This document shows positions 8,537 to 17,638 of a stretch of 64,000 bases of DNA, in pieces. This stretch comes from CAVPDE01 sp963707125. Lineage in GTDB: Bacteria; Desulfobacterota; DSM-4660; Desulfatiglandales; HGW-15. The position numbers and the translations under genes are program-made. How positions within the stretch are numbered: position 1 is the stretch's first letter; each line of letters starts with the position of its first letter. The DNA lies in the NCBI GenBank assembly GCA_963707125.1, contig CAVPOU010000015.1, positions 62,001 through 126,000 on the forward strand. Reading direction: 5' to 3'. Under the pieces are notes generated by a model. The model had not been told where the DNA came from, made no database searches, and saw nothing but the letters and a program-made list of their open reading frames with translations.

Positions 8537-8935
8537 ATGAGAAAGAAATTGACAGATATGCGCCCAGTAGACGACTTCGTCACCCAGAACACCCCGGGCC
8601 TCAAGATCTGGGATGAGCGATGGGGCGGCATGCAGTGCGCCTACCACATCTTTGCCCCGGGTACTGACTTCACAGACATTCTGAAGGGAAAGGGACTGGA
8701 GCACGATCTGTGCGGGGTTGAACACTGGGCTTACGTTTTGAAGGGCTCGGTGGAGGTCATTTACCTTGACGGGACCATTGAGATTTGCCGCGCTGGGGAA
8801 GTGTGCTTCTGGCCGGCTCCGCACAACTTCAAGTCGAAGGAAGGGGCCGAGATCATCCAGTTCAGCACCGCTGGAGGGTTGGCTGCGCAAGGCAAGAGAA
8901 TCCAGGAGTTTGTCGCGAAACAGATGAAGAAGTAA
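8537..8935 (+). CDS. Cupin-domain protein
   Basis: Start chosen at 8537, after AAAAAAAGGAG. The 132-aa product is one small beta-barrel domain. The first metal-binding motif looks like EHDLCGVEHWAYVLKGSVEV (H and E positions partly kept) and the second lies in GEVCFWPAPHNFKSKEG. It could be a metal-dependent enzyme or a ligand sensor; the histidine pattern is incomplete, so metal binding is uncertain. It sits between the CoADR-rhodanese gene and the next conserved unknown, all on the plus strand with similar GC content and similar AAAGGAG ribosome sites, which suggests one expression unit. Confidence 0.75.
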   Translation: MRKKLTDMRPVDDFVTQNTPGLKIWDERWGGMQCAYHIFAPGTDFTDILKGKGLEHDLCGVEHWAYVLKGSVEVIYLDGTIEICRAGEVCFWPAPHNFKSKEGAEIIQFSTAGGLAAQGKRIQEFVAKQMKK

Positions 8936-9014
8936 TTGTTAATGCGCCCTGCATTCCGCGAACAGAATCAGGAGAAACAACAGAACAAACGCCAAACCGA
9001 AAGGAGAAAAACAG

Positions 9015-9698
9015 ATGAAACTGCGAATCGGTTTGCACGGAGAGAGAAGAGTCGCCAAGAACACGCGCGGAAGAGCCTTCTGCGGGCTCGGCGCCTTCGT
9101 CGGCAAGGGGCCGACCCTGAGGGCTCACGTCTACACGGCGGCCAATCTGGACGAGATCACGCTGGACAGCCACAAGAAGATGGACCCGGTGCGGCTGGCC
9201 AAGCAGTTCGAGGTCGACATGTGCGTCGTCAACAGCGGCCGCTACTGGCTGATGGACGAACAGGAAATCCAGGGCGGTGACGTCGTGAACTTCGATGGCG
9301 TCAATCTGCTCTACGGCGGCGAGATGACCGGGGCCGAGATGATGGCCCAGATGAAGACGCCGTATTCGCCCAACCTGATCTTCCGCAACAGCAACTGGAT
9401 CTGGCACGCCGGCACGCCGGTGCACCTGCTGCGCGATCCCGAGGGCACGACGTGGGTCATGCAGGAGTACACGAAGGATGTCGACCCGACCCTCACCCTC
9501 GACAATCTCGCCCAGGTGGGCAGCAAGCTCAAGAACCTGCCGAAGGGGTGGAAGTTCGAGACCAAGGTGCTCACGAAGGAGCTTTCGCTGAACACCGGTC
9601 GCTGCGACGGCTGGGCAGCCATCATCCGCGACGAGCTGCACTGCACCTACCAGGGGTGCGGATATGGCGCGGACACCAGCGCCAACTACGTGCCGTAA
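9015..9698 (+). CDS. Conserved protein of unknown function
   Basis: A 227-aa frame with a clear ribosome site (AAAGGAG). The N-terminus is basic and lacks a normal signal peptide. The body has distinctive segments such as LDEITLDSHKKMDPVRLAKQ, WVMQEYTKDVDPTLTLDNL and an unusual end, CTYQGCGYGADTSANYVP. There are five Cys, two of them in the C-terminal CTYQGC. No catalytic motif is recognised. Codon use matches its cupin and CoADR neighbours, and the three look like one unit. I cannot give a function. Confidence 0.7.
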   Translation: MKLRIGLHGERRVAKNTRGRAFCGLGAFVGKGPTLRAHVYTAANLDEITLDSHKKMDPVRLAKQFEVDMCVVNSGRYWLMDEQEIQGGDVVNFDGVNLLYGGEMTGAEMMAQMKTPYSPNLIFRNSNWIWHAGTPVHLLRDPEGTTWVMQEYTKDVDPTLTLDNLAQVGSKLKNLPKGWKFETKVLTKELSLNTGRCDGWAAIIRDELHCTYQGCGYGADTSANYVP

Positions 9699-9774
9699 CC
9701 CGCAGTGCGTGGAGGTGAACTATAGTGGACGAGCTTGATGAGTCGAGATGTCTGTTGCCAAGCAGGTTCGAAAT

Positions 9775-9812
9775 CCCCCCAACCCCCCTTTAGTAAAGGG
9801 GGGCAAGGGGGG
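9775..9812. repeat. C-rich/G-rich hairpin repeat
   Basis: CCCCCC-AA-CCCCCC-TTT pairs with AAA-GGGGGG-CAA-GGGGGG around a 3-base loop, a nearly perfect 38-base palindrome. Short intergenic palindromes of this kind recur in many Desulfobacterota genomes. It lies in the 211-base gap between the unknown protein and the CMD gene; no other feature is seen in that gap apart from the CMD ribosome site. Confidence 0.7.
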
Positions 9813-9909
9813 ATGTGCTCTTGTCTGGGCGCTGGAATCATCTAGCAAAGCGACAGCTTTCTTTTGTCGTCTACTGTAGGATGCGAACGGCAAGCAAGGA
9901 GGTGAAGAG

Positions 9910-10470
9910 ATGGCCGAGTCTCGCCACGTCACCGGCGGCAGGGGCGAAGCGCCTGCGGATGATCAGCACCCGAAGAGTGCCGCAGGCGCACCGCCGAAGC
10001 ACCCCGGGAAGATGAAGCGTACGCTGACCCCTGGCAACTTCTTCAAGACGGTCGCCAACGTCGTGGCCTCGGGCCCCGTCCTTCTCGCAGCCCTGGTCAG
10101 GCCGAAAACGTCTGCTGCGCTGCGCGAGAAGGTCATGCTCGGCGTGACGTCGGTCACCGACTGCCGCTACTGCCAGTGGGGTCACACCCACTGGGCCATG
10201 GCCCAAGGCGTGCCGCTGGAGGAGGTCAACCAGATCCTCGGCCATCAGATCGAGTCGCTGAAGGCAAAGAACCCGGCCGAGGCCGCGGCGATCCTGTTTG
10301 CTCAGCACTATGCGGAGAATCTCGACCAGTTCGATCCGGAATCGATAGAGAACCTGCGCAAGTATTACAGCGACGCCCAGGTGGCCGAGATCCTCGCCTA
10401 CGTGCGCGCAATCACGCTCGGCAGCCTGACCGGCAACACTGTGGACGCCTTTCTCGGCCGCTTCCGCTGA
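9910..10470 (+). CDS. Carboxymuconolactone decarboxylase / AhpD-like family protein
   Basis: A 186-aa all-helical protein with the family's redox motif CRYCQWGHTHW (CxxCxxxH) near residue 85. In AhpD-like members this Cys pair passes electrons to peroxidases or acts as a disulfide reductase; other members are decarboxylases, and sequence cannot separate these. The first 45 residues are polar and Pro/Gly-rich, probably disordered. The start has a GGAGGTGAAG site. Placement near a CoADR-rhodanese gene fits a thiol-redox role, but that is inference. Confidence 0.8.
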   Translation: MAESRHVTGGRGEAPADDQHPKSAAGAPPKHPGKMKRTLTPGNFFKTVANVVASGPVLLAALVRPKTSAALREKVMLGVTSVTDCRYCQWGHTHWAMAQGVPLEEVNQILGHQIESLKAKNPAEAAAILFAQHYAENLDQFDPESIENLRKYYSDAQVAEILAYVRAITLGSLTGNTVDAFLGRFR

Positions 10471-10507
10471 GTGGGGGTAACGATATTTCGTGGGAGGGTC
10501 ATAAATC

Positions 10508-11593
10508 ATGAGCAGCCCTGATAAGAAAAAAAGGAACTGGAAGAAAATTCTATTCGAGGAGTTGGTCGAGTACTGGGTAAATGTCGCCTATCTCGCCGTG
10601 GTGTTCGCCGCCTTCACGCAGCACCGAAGATTTCTTCTGGCTGCCCATGATATCACGTACACGAATTACTGGGTGGCCGTGATCCAAGCGCTGATACTTG
10701 CAAAAGTCATCATGATCGGGGCTGTGTTCCGCCTCGGTCGCGGCCTTGAACACAAGCCCCTGATTTATCCCACCCTTTACAAGACGGTCGTCTTCACTCT
10801 CTTTGTCGCCGTCTTTACCCTCATGGAGCATGCGGTCAAGGGCCTGTTGACGGGGAAGGGGCTCATGGGAGGTCTTGTTGATTACTTTGGGAAAGGACCC
10901 TATGAATTTCTCGCCGGCTGTGTGATCATTTTCGTGGCTTTTATCCCCTTCTTCTGTGTCAAGGAGTTGGGGAGGGTGTTGGGACAGGACAAAATAACGG
11001 CTCTCTTTTTCCGGAGAAGAGCGGTCGAGAGAGGATTGATGCATGGGTGCTGCACACAAGTTTCAGTGGCCCACGGTGTTTTCAGGTTTGCGAGGATTCA
11101 CCTGGGCAAATTTTCCCAGCGAGATCTCAGCCGGCATTACCCTGGCGGCCTTGATCATCCCCCTCAATATAGGATATGCGCAGGTGGCCGGCTTGCCTCC
11201 TGTGTTCGGCCTCTATGCGGGCATCATTCCACTCGCCATATTTGCCATCTTCACCAGCTCGCGCCATGTCGTGGGAAGCCCGGATGCCCCCATTGCTGCG
11301 ATCATGGGAGCGATGCTGATCGGCTTTGCTCCGATAGGAGACCCGCTGCGTGTGCAATATGCCTTGGCCCTTGCTTTGATGTGCGGCCTGCTGTTCTTTG
11401 TGTTCTGGCTTTTCCGGCTGGCGTTTCTCGCCAATTTCCTCTCCCGGGCGGTGTTGGCCGGCTTCATCACGGGCCTGGGGATCGAGGTGTTGACCAACCA
11501 GGTCAGAAGGATCCTCGGGGCTTCTCATGCAGCAGGATCGGGATTGGCGGCGATCGCCGAACAACTCCATGGTTCGATGGCCACTTCCGTTGA
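10508..11593 (+). CDS. Small integral membrane protein; frame runs on out of phase into the SulP gene
   Basis: The open frame is 361 codons, but only about the first 178 (to about 11040) look like protein. That part has a charged start (KKKRNWKKILFEELVEYW) and four hydrophobic segments near residues 25-42, 55-75, 95-115 and 135-155, ending in a basic RRRAVERG. Beyond that the frame overlaps the SulP gene in another phase and reads as Arg/His/Pro-rich shadow. A TGA in the neighbouring phase at 11037-11039, four bases before the SulP ATG, suggests the original stop lay there and was lost by a one-base indel. The two genes probably form a pair. Function unknown. Confidence 0.6.
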   Translation: MSSPDKKKRNWKKILFEELVEYWVNVAYLAVVFAAFTQHRRFLLAAHDITYTNYWVAVIQALILAKVIMIGAVFRLGRGLEHKPLIYPTLYKTVVFTLFVAVFTLMEHAVKGLLTGKGLMGGLVDYFGKGPYEFLAGCVIIFVAFIPFFCVKELGRVLGQDKITALFFRRRAVERGLMHGCCTQVSVAHGVFRFARIHLGKFSQRDLSRHYPGGLDHPPQYRICAGGRLASCVRPLCGHHSTRHICHLHQLAPCRGKPGCPHCCDHGSDADRLCSDRRPAACAICLGPCFDVRPAVLCVLAFPAGVSRQFPLPGGVGRLHHGPGDRGVDQPGQKDPRGFSCSRIGIGGDRRTTPWFDGHFR

Positions 11594-12827
11594 CACCACG
11601 GGTTATTTCGTGGAGCTCATCGCCCTGTTTGAGTCCATACCTCATGCGAATCTCTACTCAGTCGCGATCGGGCTGGGCGCTTTTGTGATCGTGCGTCTAA
11701 TGAAAGCATACGTGCCCAAAGCACCGGCGGCGTTGATAGCCCTGATCCTGATGACGCTCATCGTGGCCGTGTTCGGCTTGGATCAAAAAGGGGTTAGCGT
11801 GCTGGGGTCGCTGCCGTCGGGACTGCCATCCCTGACGCTGCCCAACGTGCCGCCAGCCGACTATTTGCGCCTGCTGCCCGGCGCCATGGCGGTGGTCGGC
11901 ATCACCCTGTGCGAGGCATTGCTGCTGGTCCGCAGCTGCAGCCGCAAGCACAACACCAAGGCGGACGGTGACCAGGTGTTGTTTGCCTACGGCATGGCCA
12001 GTGTAGCCAGCGGGTTCACCGGTTCGTTGGTCTCGGGCCCCAGTGCCTCGCGCACCGCGGCAGTGGACGCTGCCGGGTCCCGCACCCAACTCTCCAGTCT
12101 GGTGGCGGCAGTGGCGGTCGCGCTGGTCATGGTCTTCTTTACAGAGGAGCTGGCGTACCTGCCCACTGCGGCATTGGCCGGGGTTGTCGCCAGTGCCGTG
12201 TTGAATCTGATCGAGGTCGAGGAGCTTCGAGAATTGTGGCACATGCGCCGGTCTGAATTCTGGATTGCTGCCGTCTGCCTGCTCGGTGTCCTGGTGTTTG
12301 GGCCATTACAGGCTGTCATCATTGCCTTTCTGCTTGCCACGATCGATCTGCTCCGGCGGGCGTCCCGGCCCGGCACCTGGGTGTTACGGGAAGCACCGGA
12401 CGGCAGTCATTTTGTGCCTGAGGAAACAGACCATGCCCCTGAACCTTCCGGGATCATCATTTATCGCTTCGGCGCGCCGCTCTATTTCGCCAACGCCACT
12501 CTTTTTGAGGAAGAGGTGGAGAAACTGGTCTCGCAAGCCGCCACACCCGTCAAATGGTTTGTGCTGGATGCGGAAGCGATGGTGGATATTGATACCACCG
12601 GTGAGGAAGTCCTGCATCAGGTTCTGACGTGGCTGGCCAAGCGTGGCGTGACCGTTGCCCTGAGCCGCGCCAATCAGCCGACCACTGCATTGTTGGCGCG
12701 TTACCATCTGCTGAAATTGATCGGGGAAAACCGGCTGTACCCGACCAACCGCCATGCGATCGAGGCATTTCGCCGGGAGACGGGGCAAGCCGAAAAAAGC
12801 GAGGTGAGATGCGTCGGTAATAGGTGA
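11043..12827 (+). CDS. SulP family anion transporter with STAS domain
   Basis: A 594-aa SLC26/SulP protein. The membrane part (residues 25-430) starts with the family's PSEISAGITLAALIIPLNIG, then YAQVAGLPPVFGLYAGIIPL, and includes GSPDAPIAAIMGAML and the conserved GFTGSLVSGPSASRTAAVDAAG-type loop. A STAS domain occupies residues 460-580 (FVLDAEAMVDIDTTGEE). It should move sulfate, bicarbonate or another anion across the inner membrane; the substrate cannot be read from sequence. AGAGGA precedes the start. The membrane gene just upstream may be a partner subunit. Confidence 0.92.
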   Translation: MGAAHKFQWPTVFSGLRGFTWANFPSEISAGITLAALIIPLNIGYAQVAGLPPVFGLYAGIIPLAIFAIFTSSRHVVGSPDAPIAAIMGAMLIGFAPIGDPLRVQYALALALMCGLLFFVFWLFRLAFLANFLSRAVLAGFITGLGIEVLTNQVRRILGASHAAGSGLAAIAEQLHGSMATSVDTTGYFVELIALFESIPHANLYSVAIGLGAFVIVRLMKAYVPKAPAALIALILMTLIVAVFGLDQKGVSVLGSLPSGLPSLTLPNVPPADYLRLLPGAMAVVGITLCEALLLVRSCSRKHNTKADGDQVLFAYGMASVASGFTGSLVSGPSASRTAAVDAAGSRTQLSSLVAAVAVALVMVFFTEELAYLPTAALAGVVASAVLNLIEVEELRELWHMRRSEFWIAAVCLLGVLVFGPLQAVIIAFLLATIDLLRRASRPGTWVLREAPDGSHFVPEETDHAPEPSGIIIYRFGAPLYFANATLFEEEVEKLVSQAATPVKWFVLDAEAMVDIDTTGEEVLHQVLTWLAKRGVTVALSRANQPTTALLARYHLLKLIGENRLYPTNRHAIEAFRRETGQAEKSEVRCVGNR

Positions 12828-12931
12828 GAGGAGAACTCAATAACATCAGGAGAGCATACGGTAATCCGTTTCATGGAGGCGGCCGGGCCTGGTTGTACAG
12901 ACAAACCGGCACCATAGAAAGGAGAAATAAC

Positions 12932-13315
12932 ATGAGCAACTATCGATCCAACTGGCTGGCAACTGCAGCGCTTTTCATGCTGACCATTGTTATTATCATT
13001 GCGATGGTCGCGGCGCTGCCCGGTACTTCGAACGCGCGTGACCGAGGAATCAATCAGCCTGGTGCGGCGGGAAACGTCGGGCGTGACCCGGAATCAACCA
13101 GCCCGGTGCGGCGGGAAACGTCGGGGGTGACCCTGGAATCAACCAGCCTGGTGCAGCGGGTAAGTCGTGATCCCGGAATCAACCAGCCTGGTGCGGCGGG
13201 AAACGTCGGGGGTGACCCTGGAATCAACCAGCCCGGTGCAGCGGGCAATGTCGGGGGTGACCCCGGAATCAACCAGCCTGGTCCGGCGGGAAATAGGAGG
13301 GGTATCCGCCGCTAA
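12932..13315 (+). CDS. Exported Gly/Pro/Asn-rich repeat protein, damaged
   Basis: Start at 12932 after AAAGGAG. The 127-aa frame has a signal peptide or anchor (residues 9-32) and then tandem 48-base units encoding DPGINQPGAAGNVGG. Units 2 and 3 are read out of phase (ESTSPVRRETSG, then ESTSLVQR), and the repeat phase returns at SRDPGINQPG. So two compensating indels lie inside the array. The frame ends at a TAA (13313-13315), but the same phase continues with a coding-like RRNFYEAKYQGSTLVYVTTE up to a TGA at 13381. This suggests that a longer protein lost its tail to one base change (for example TAC to TAA). Function unknown; probably envelope-associated. Confidence 0.6.
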   Translation: MSNYRSNWLATAALFMLTIVIIIAMVAALPGTSNARDRGINQPGAAGNVGRDPESTSPVRRETSGVTLESTSLVQRVSRDPGINQPGAAGNVGGDPGINQPGAAGNVGGDPGINQPGPAGNRRGIRR

Positions 13316-13450
13316 CGACGCAACTTCTACGAGGCCAAGTACCAGGGAAGCACCCTGGTGTATGTAACGACGGAACCGAAATGAAAGCATCGCCAAGCTA
13401 ATGAGCAAATTGTAAAGTTATTTTTGCGCAGACTGTAAGAGGAGGATTGT

Positions 13451-14802
13451 ATGCACACACAGTGGAGAGCAATTCGCGGCACGAAACTCATTTTGATCGC
13501 CTCAGCGCTTTGGCTCGGCGTGCTCGGCGCCGGTCAGGCCGTTGCGGGCGGACTCCTGCTTTACGAGGTCGGCACATCCGACGTAGGACTTGCTTCGGCC
13601 GGCTGGGGTGCGCGGGCGCAGGATGCCTCGGCCATACTCACCAACCCGGCCGGCATGACGCGCCTCGAGGGCTCGCAGGCCCTTCTCGGAGTGCAGGCGC
13701 TTTACGGCGACTATGGGTTTTCGATCGGGTCCGGGACTTCGTCGAACCTCGGCACCGGTGACGGCGGCAATCCTATTGGCTGGTTCCCGGGCGGCGGCGC
13801 GTTCTTCAGTTACAGCGCTTCGCCCGACCTCAAGCTCGGCTTCGCCATGACGGGAAACCTCGGTCTTGCCGGGAGTTACGACGAAGACTGGGTCGGCCGC
13901 TACTATGTCCAGGACATCACGATGCTTGGACTTTCGTTCCTGCCCTCGATCGCCTACAAGGCGACCGACAAGCTCTCGCTCGGGGCGAGCGTGAATGCCA
14001 TGTACGGCATCTCCAAGTACAAGTTGGCGATCAACATCCCGGATGCGCAGCGGCCGGGGAATTTTGTACCCGTTCGCCGGGCGGAAACCGACGCAGGGAT
14101 GAACTTCGAGGACGAGACCTGGGGCTGGGGCGTCATCCTGGGGCTGCTCTACGAGTTCAACCCGGCACCCGGCTCGGGTTCACCTGGAACTCGCAGATAG
14201 ACCTCGACTTCAGCGCCCCGCCCGAGTTCTCAAACCTGGGTCAGCTCGGGACCACTCTTCAGAACGCGGGGCTGTTGAACCCGAATATCAACATGGGAAT
14301 CAAGGTTCCGCAGCAGCTGATGGCGAGCGTCTTCCATCAGCTTAACCCTCGATGGGCGCTGCTGGGCAGTGTGGGCTGGCAGCAGTGGTCGAAGTTCGGC
14401 CAGCTGCAGCTCGGCATCGACAACACGGCCAATCCCACCAGCCTCACGAAGGACCTCGACTTCAAGGATACCTGGCACTTCGCGGCGGGCGCGCAATACC
14501 GCCTGAGCGACCCGTGGCTGCTCAATTTCGGTGTGGCCTATGACTCAAAATTCCAGAGCGGCCCAACGGTTTCCCCGATCCTTCCGGTGAATGATGCCTG
14601 GCGTTTCGGTGCCGGCGTCCAGAACCAGGTGAGCAAGACTTTCAGCTGGGGCGTTGCGGCCGAGTACGCTTACGGAGGCACGCTCGACGTGAACCTGCAA
14701 AGTACATCGCCGGTACCGACGGGCGGCCGGGGCGATCTCGTCGGCTCGTTCCCGGACACAGGCATTTTCTTCATCGCCTTCAATTTCAACTGGGTGTTCT
14801 GA
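13451..14802 (+). pseudogene. FadL/OmpP1-type outer-membrane porin with one frameshift
   Basis: The frame from 13451 gives 249 aa with a signal peptide and the FadL hallmark at the mature N-terminus: VGTSDVGLASAGWGARAQDA, then ILTNPAGMTRL. It breaks near 14165, after LLYEFNP, into PGTRR and a stop. The other phase continues TRLGFTWNSQIDLDFSAPPE and runs to 14802 with normal beta-barrel sequence and a C-terminal aromatic (FNFNWVF). A single lost base, for example a G in CCGGCACC, restores about 450 aa. Intact homologues import long-chain fatty acids or hydrophobic compounds. Either the gene is newly dead or the base is an assembly error. AGAGGAGG precedes the start. Confidence 0.8.
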
Positions 14803-14837
14803 TCGGCGGCGGATTTTGTGTGAAGGGGGAAGGAACC

Positions 14838-17579
14838 ATGGCGGACCAGAGAATCATCGATGTAGAGGAGCAGAAGCGCTTGAATGACGCGCGCGAGGCA
14901 GGAATCCCGTGGAAGAAATGGGGGCCCTACCTCAGCGAGAGGCAGTGGGGCACGGTCCGCGAGGACTACAGCGAGGACGGCAACGCCTGGGATTATTTCT
15001 CCCATGCCCAGTCGCGCTCACGAGCCTACCGGTGGGGCGAGGACGGACTGGGGGGAATCAGCGATGAGAAGCAACGGCTGTGCTTCGCTCTCGCGCTGTG
15101 GAACGAGCGCGACCCCATCCTGAAGGAGCGCCTGTATGGACTCACCAACAGCGAGGGGAACCATGGGGAGGACGTGAAGGAGTACTACTTCTACATCGAC
15201 AGCACTCCCACCCACTCCTACATGAAGTACCTGTACAAGTACCCGCAGCGGGAGTTTCCCTACCGCGACCTGGTCGAGACGAACCGGCGACGGTCGCGGG
15301 AGGAGTTCGAGTACGAGTTGCTCGATACTGGCGTCTTCGACGATGACCGCTACTTTGACGTGTTCGTGGAATACGCCAAGGAGGGCCCGGAAGACGTGCT
15401 CGTCCGCATCACGGTTCACAATCGCGGGCCTGAACCGGCCAAGCTTCGGCTGTTGCCGACGCTGTGGTTCCGGAACACGTGGTCGTGGGGAGAGGGCGAC
15501 CGAAAGCCTTCACTGCGTGAGGCGGGGCCGGGCGCCATTCAAGCCTCCCACCACGAATTGGGCGAGTATCGTCTCTATTGCGATGGGGACCCGGAGCTGC
15601 TGTTCACGGAGAATGAGAGCAATGCCCAGCGCCTCTGGGGCCAGCCCAATGCGTCTCCGTACGTCAAGGATGCGTTCCATGCGTACGTCATCTCGGGACA
15701 GGGCGAGGCGGTGAATCCCGCCAAGGCGGGGACCAAGGCTGCGGCCCACTATACGCTGGAAGTGCAGGCGGGCGGCAGCAGAACGGTCCGCCTGCGCCTC
15801 ACAGCCGCCCCGGCGGAAGACGCCTTCAGCGGCTTCGAGGAGATATTCGAAAGCCGGATCGGAGACGCGGACGAATTCTACGGTCGGATCACGCCGAAAT
15901 CCCTGAGCGAGGACGAGCGCCGGGTGCATCGCCAGGCACTGGCGGGAATGCTCTGGAGCAAGCAGTACTACTACTTCGACCTGGAGCAATGGCTGATTGA
16001 GCACAAGAGCCATCCGCTGCTCGAATCCGCTCGGTCGGGCGTGCGGAACACGGAATGGTTTCACATGCTCAACGCCGACGTGATCTCCATGCCGGACAAG
16101 TGGGAGTATCCGTGGTATGCGGCCTGGGACCTGGCCTTCCACACGACCACCCTGGCCCTGGTCGATTTCGACTTTGCCAAGGAGCAACTCCTGCTCATGC
16201 TGCGCAGTCTCTATTTCCACCCCAACGGGCAAATTCCCGCCTACGAATGGAACTTCAGCGACGTGAATCCCCCGGTGCACGCCTGGGCCACGCTCTATCT
16301 CTACAAAATGGAGCGGACTCTGGGCCGGGCAGACCTTCGTTTCCTGGAGCGGTCCTTTCAGGGGTTGATGCTGAACTTCAACTGGTGGGTGAACCGGAAG
16401 GACCCTGCCGGCCGGAACGTCTTCGCCGGGGGCTTTCTGGGGCTGGACAACATCGGCGTATTCGACCGGAGCGCACAACTGCCGACGGGTGGATCACTGG
16501 AGCAGGCGGACGGGACAGCCTGGATGGCGTTCTACTGCCAGTGCATGCTGGAGATGGCCCTGATTCTGACCGAATACGACTCGATGTACGAGGATGTCGC
16601 CTTCAAGTTCATCCAGCATTTCATGTGGATTTCCTATGCCATGGACCGCATCGGCGAGCATCACGACGAGATGTGGGACGAGCAGGACGGCTTCTTCTAC
16701 GATCTGCTTCGCCTGCCGGACGGCCGGGCCATGCGGCTGAAAGTGCGGTCCCTGGTGGGGCTGCTGCCGCTGTGCGCAGCCACGGTGTTCGAGGGAGATG
16801 CCGTCACGCGCTATCCGAAACTGATGGAAATGATCGCCCTCTTCCGGAAACGACATCCAGAGTTGGTTTCCCATGTGGCCCCGACCGACGAGGGGTTCAT
16901 CGGATACAAAGGACGGCGGCTGTTGTCGATCCTCAGCAAGAAAAAGCTGGAGCGAGTGCTCGGTTACCTTCTCGACGAGAACGAGTTTCTCGGGCCGCAC
17001 GGGATCCGTTCCCTCTCGCGGGTTCACCTGGATCATCCCTTTACGTTCTGGGTAGGTCATCAGGAGTACAAGGTGCAGTACCTGCCGGCTGAATCGAATA
17101 CCGGGATGTTCGGCGGGAACTCCAACTGGCGAGGTCCGGTCTGGATGCCGGTCAATGTGCTCATCGTCCGGGCGCTGTTGAACCTGTACGGCTTTTACGG
17201 CGACGAATTCAAGGTTGAGTGTCCGACCGGCTCCGGCCGGTACATGACGCTGTTTGAAGTGGCACAGGAGATTTCCCGCCGGCTGGCAGCGACGTTCCTG
17301 CGCGATGCCGATGGACGACGGCCGGTCTACGGACGGACGGCCAAGTTCCAGGAAGATCCGCATTGGCGCGACCTGATCCTGTTCTACGAGTACTTCCACG
17401 GCGACAATGGCGCGGGGCTCGGGGCAAGCCACCAGACGGGGTGGACCGGTCTGGTCGCCCTCCTCATGGACTTGTTCGGTCGTATCGACCCCAAAACCAT
17501 GCTGGAGACCGAACGCGCGCGCTATGCCGCCCGACTCGTGAGGGAGCAGGTGGGCGGAGAACCGACGGGCGGGAATTAG
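14838..17579 (+). CDS. GH63/MGH1-like glucosidase
   Basis: Start at 14838 is preferred (GGGGAAGGA site); an earlier in-frame ATG-like codon at 14820 has none. The 913-aa product matches the bacterial family related to mannosyl-oligosaccharide glucosidase. It has an N-terminal beta-rich domain (GPYLSERQWGTVREDYSEDG, the family's opening) and a C-terminal (alpha/alpha)6 barrel with WEYPWYAAWDLAFHTTTLAL and GPVWMPVNVLIVRAL. Candidate acidic catalytic residues lie in YAAWDLAFH and in the C-terminal half. There is no signal peptide, so it probably acts in the cytoplasm on alpha-glucans or trehalose-like sugars. It is followed by an amylase remnant and a glucose dehydrogenase, consistent with a sugar module. 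Confidence 0.85.
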   Translation: MADQRIIDVEEQKRLNDAREAGIPWKKWGPYLSERQWGTVREDYSEDGNAWDYFSHAQSRSRAYRWGEDGLGGISDEKQRLCFALALWNERDPILKERLYGLTNSEGNHGEDVKEYYFYIDSTPTHSYMKYLYKYPQREFPYRDLVETNRRRSREEFEYELLDTGVFDDDRYFDVFVEYAKEGPEDVLVRITVHNRGPEPAKLRLLPTLWFRNTWSWGEGDRKPSLREAGPGAIQASHHELGEYRLYCDGDPELLFTENESNAQRLWGQPNASPYVKDAFHAYVISGQGEAVNPAKAGTKAAAHYTLEVQAGGSRTVRLRLTAAPAEDAFSGFEEIFESRIGDADEFYGRITPKSLSEDERRVHRQALAGMLWSKQYYYFDLEQWLIEHKSHPLLESARSGVRNTEWFHMLNADVISMPDKWEYPWYAAWDLAFHTTTLALVDFDFAKEQLLLMLRSLYFHPNGQIPAYEWNFSDVNPPVHAWATLYLYKMERTLGRADLRFLERSFQGLMLNFNWWVNRKDPAGRNVFAGGFLGLDNIGVFDRSAQLPTGGSLEQADGTAWMAFYCQCMLEMALILTEYDSMYEDVAFKFIQHFMWISYAMDRIGEHHDEMWDEQDGFFYDLLRLPDGRAMRLKVRSLVGLLPLCAATVFEGDAVTRYPKLMEMIALFRKRHPELVSHVAPTDEGFIGYKGRRLLSILSKKKLERVLGYLLDENEFLGPHGIRSLSRVHLDHPFTFWVGHQEYKVQYLPAESNTGMFGGNSNWRGPVWMPVNVLIVRALLNLYGFYGDEFKVECPTGSGRYMTLFEVAQEISRRLAATFLRDADGRRPVYGRTAKFQEDPHWRDLILFYEYFHGDNGAGLGASHQTGWTGLVALLMDLFGRIDPKTMLETERARYAARLVREQVGGEPTGGN

Positions 17580-17587
17580 GGAGGAAT

Positions 17588-17638
17588 ATGTCCGATCTTC
17601 GCTATCCTTCGCTGTACCAGATCAACACCCGTGTCTGA
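17588..17638 (+). pseudogene. Remnant of an alpha-amylase-family gene (first 16 codons)
   Basis: Nine bases after the glucosidase stop, GGAGG precedes an ATG encoding MSDLRYPSLYQINTRV and then a stop. PSLYQINTRVW is the typical N-terminus of GH13 alpha-amylase-type proteins, which in related genomes follow such glucosidases. The rest of the gene is missing; within 41 bases the glucose dehydrogenase starts. A large internal deletion joining just after the RV codons is the simplest explanation. Confidence 0.6.

Noticed and set aside
13054..13290. Tandem 48-bp units as a CRISPR array
   Set aside because: Units are directly adjacent, lack spacers and encode a peptide repeat.
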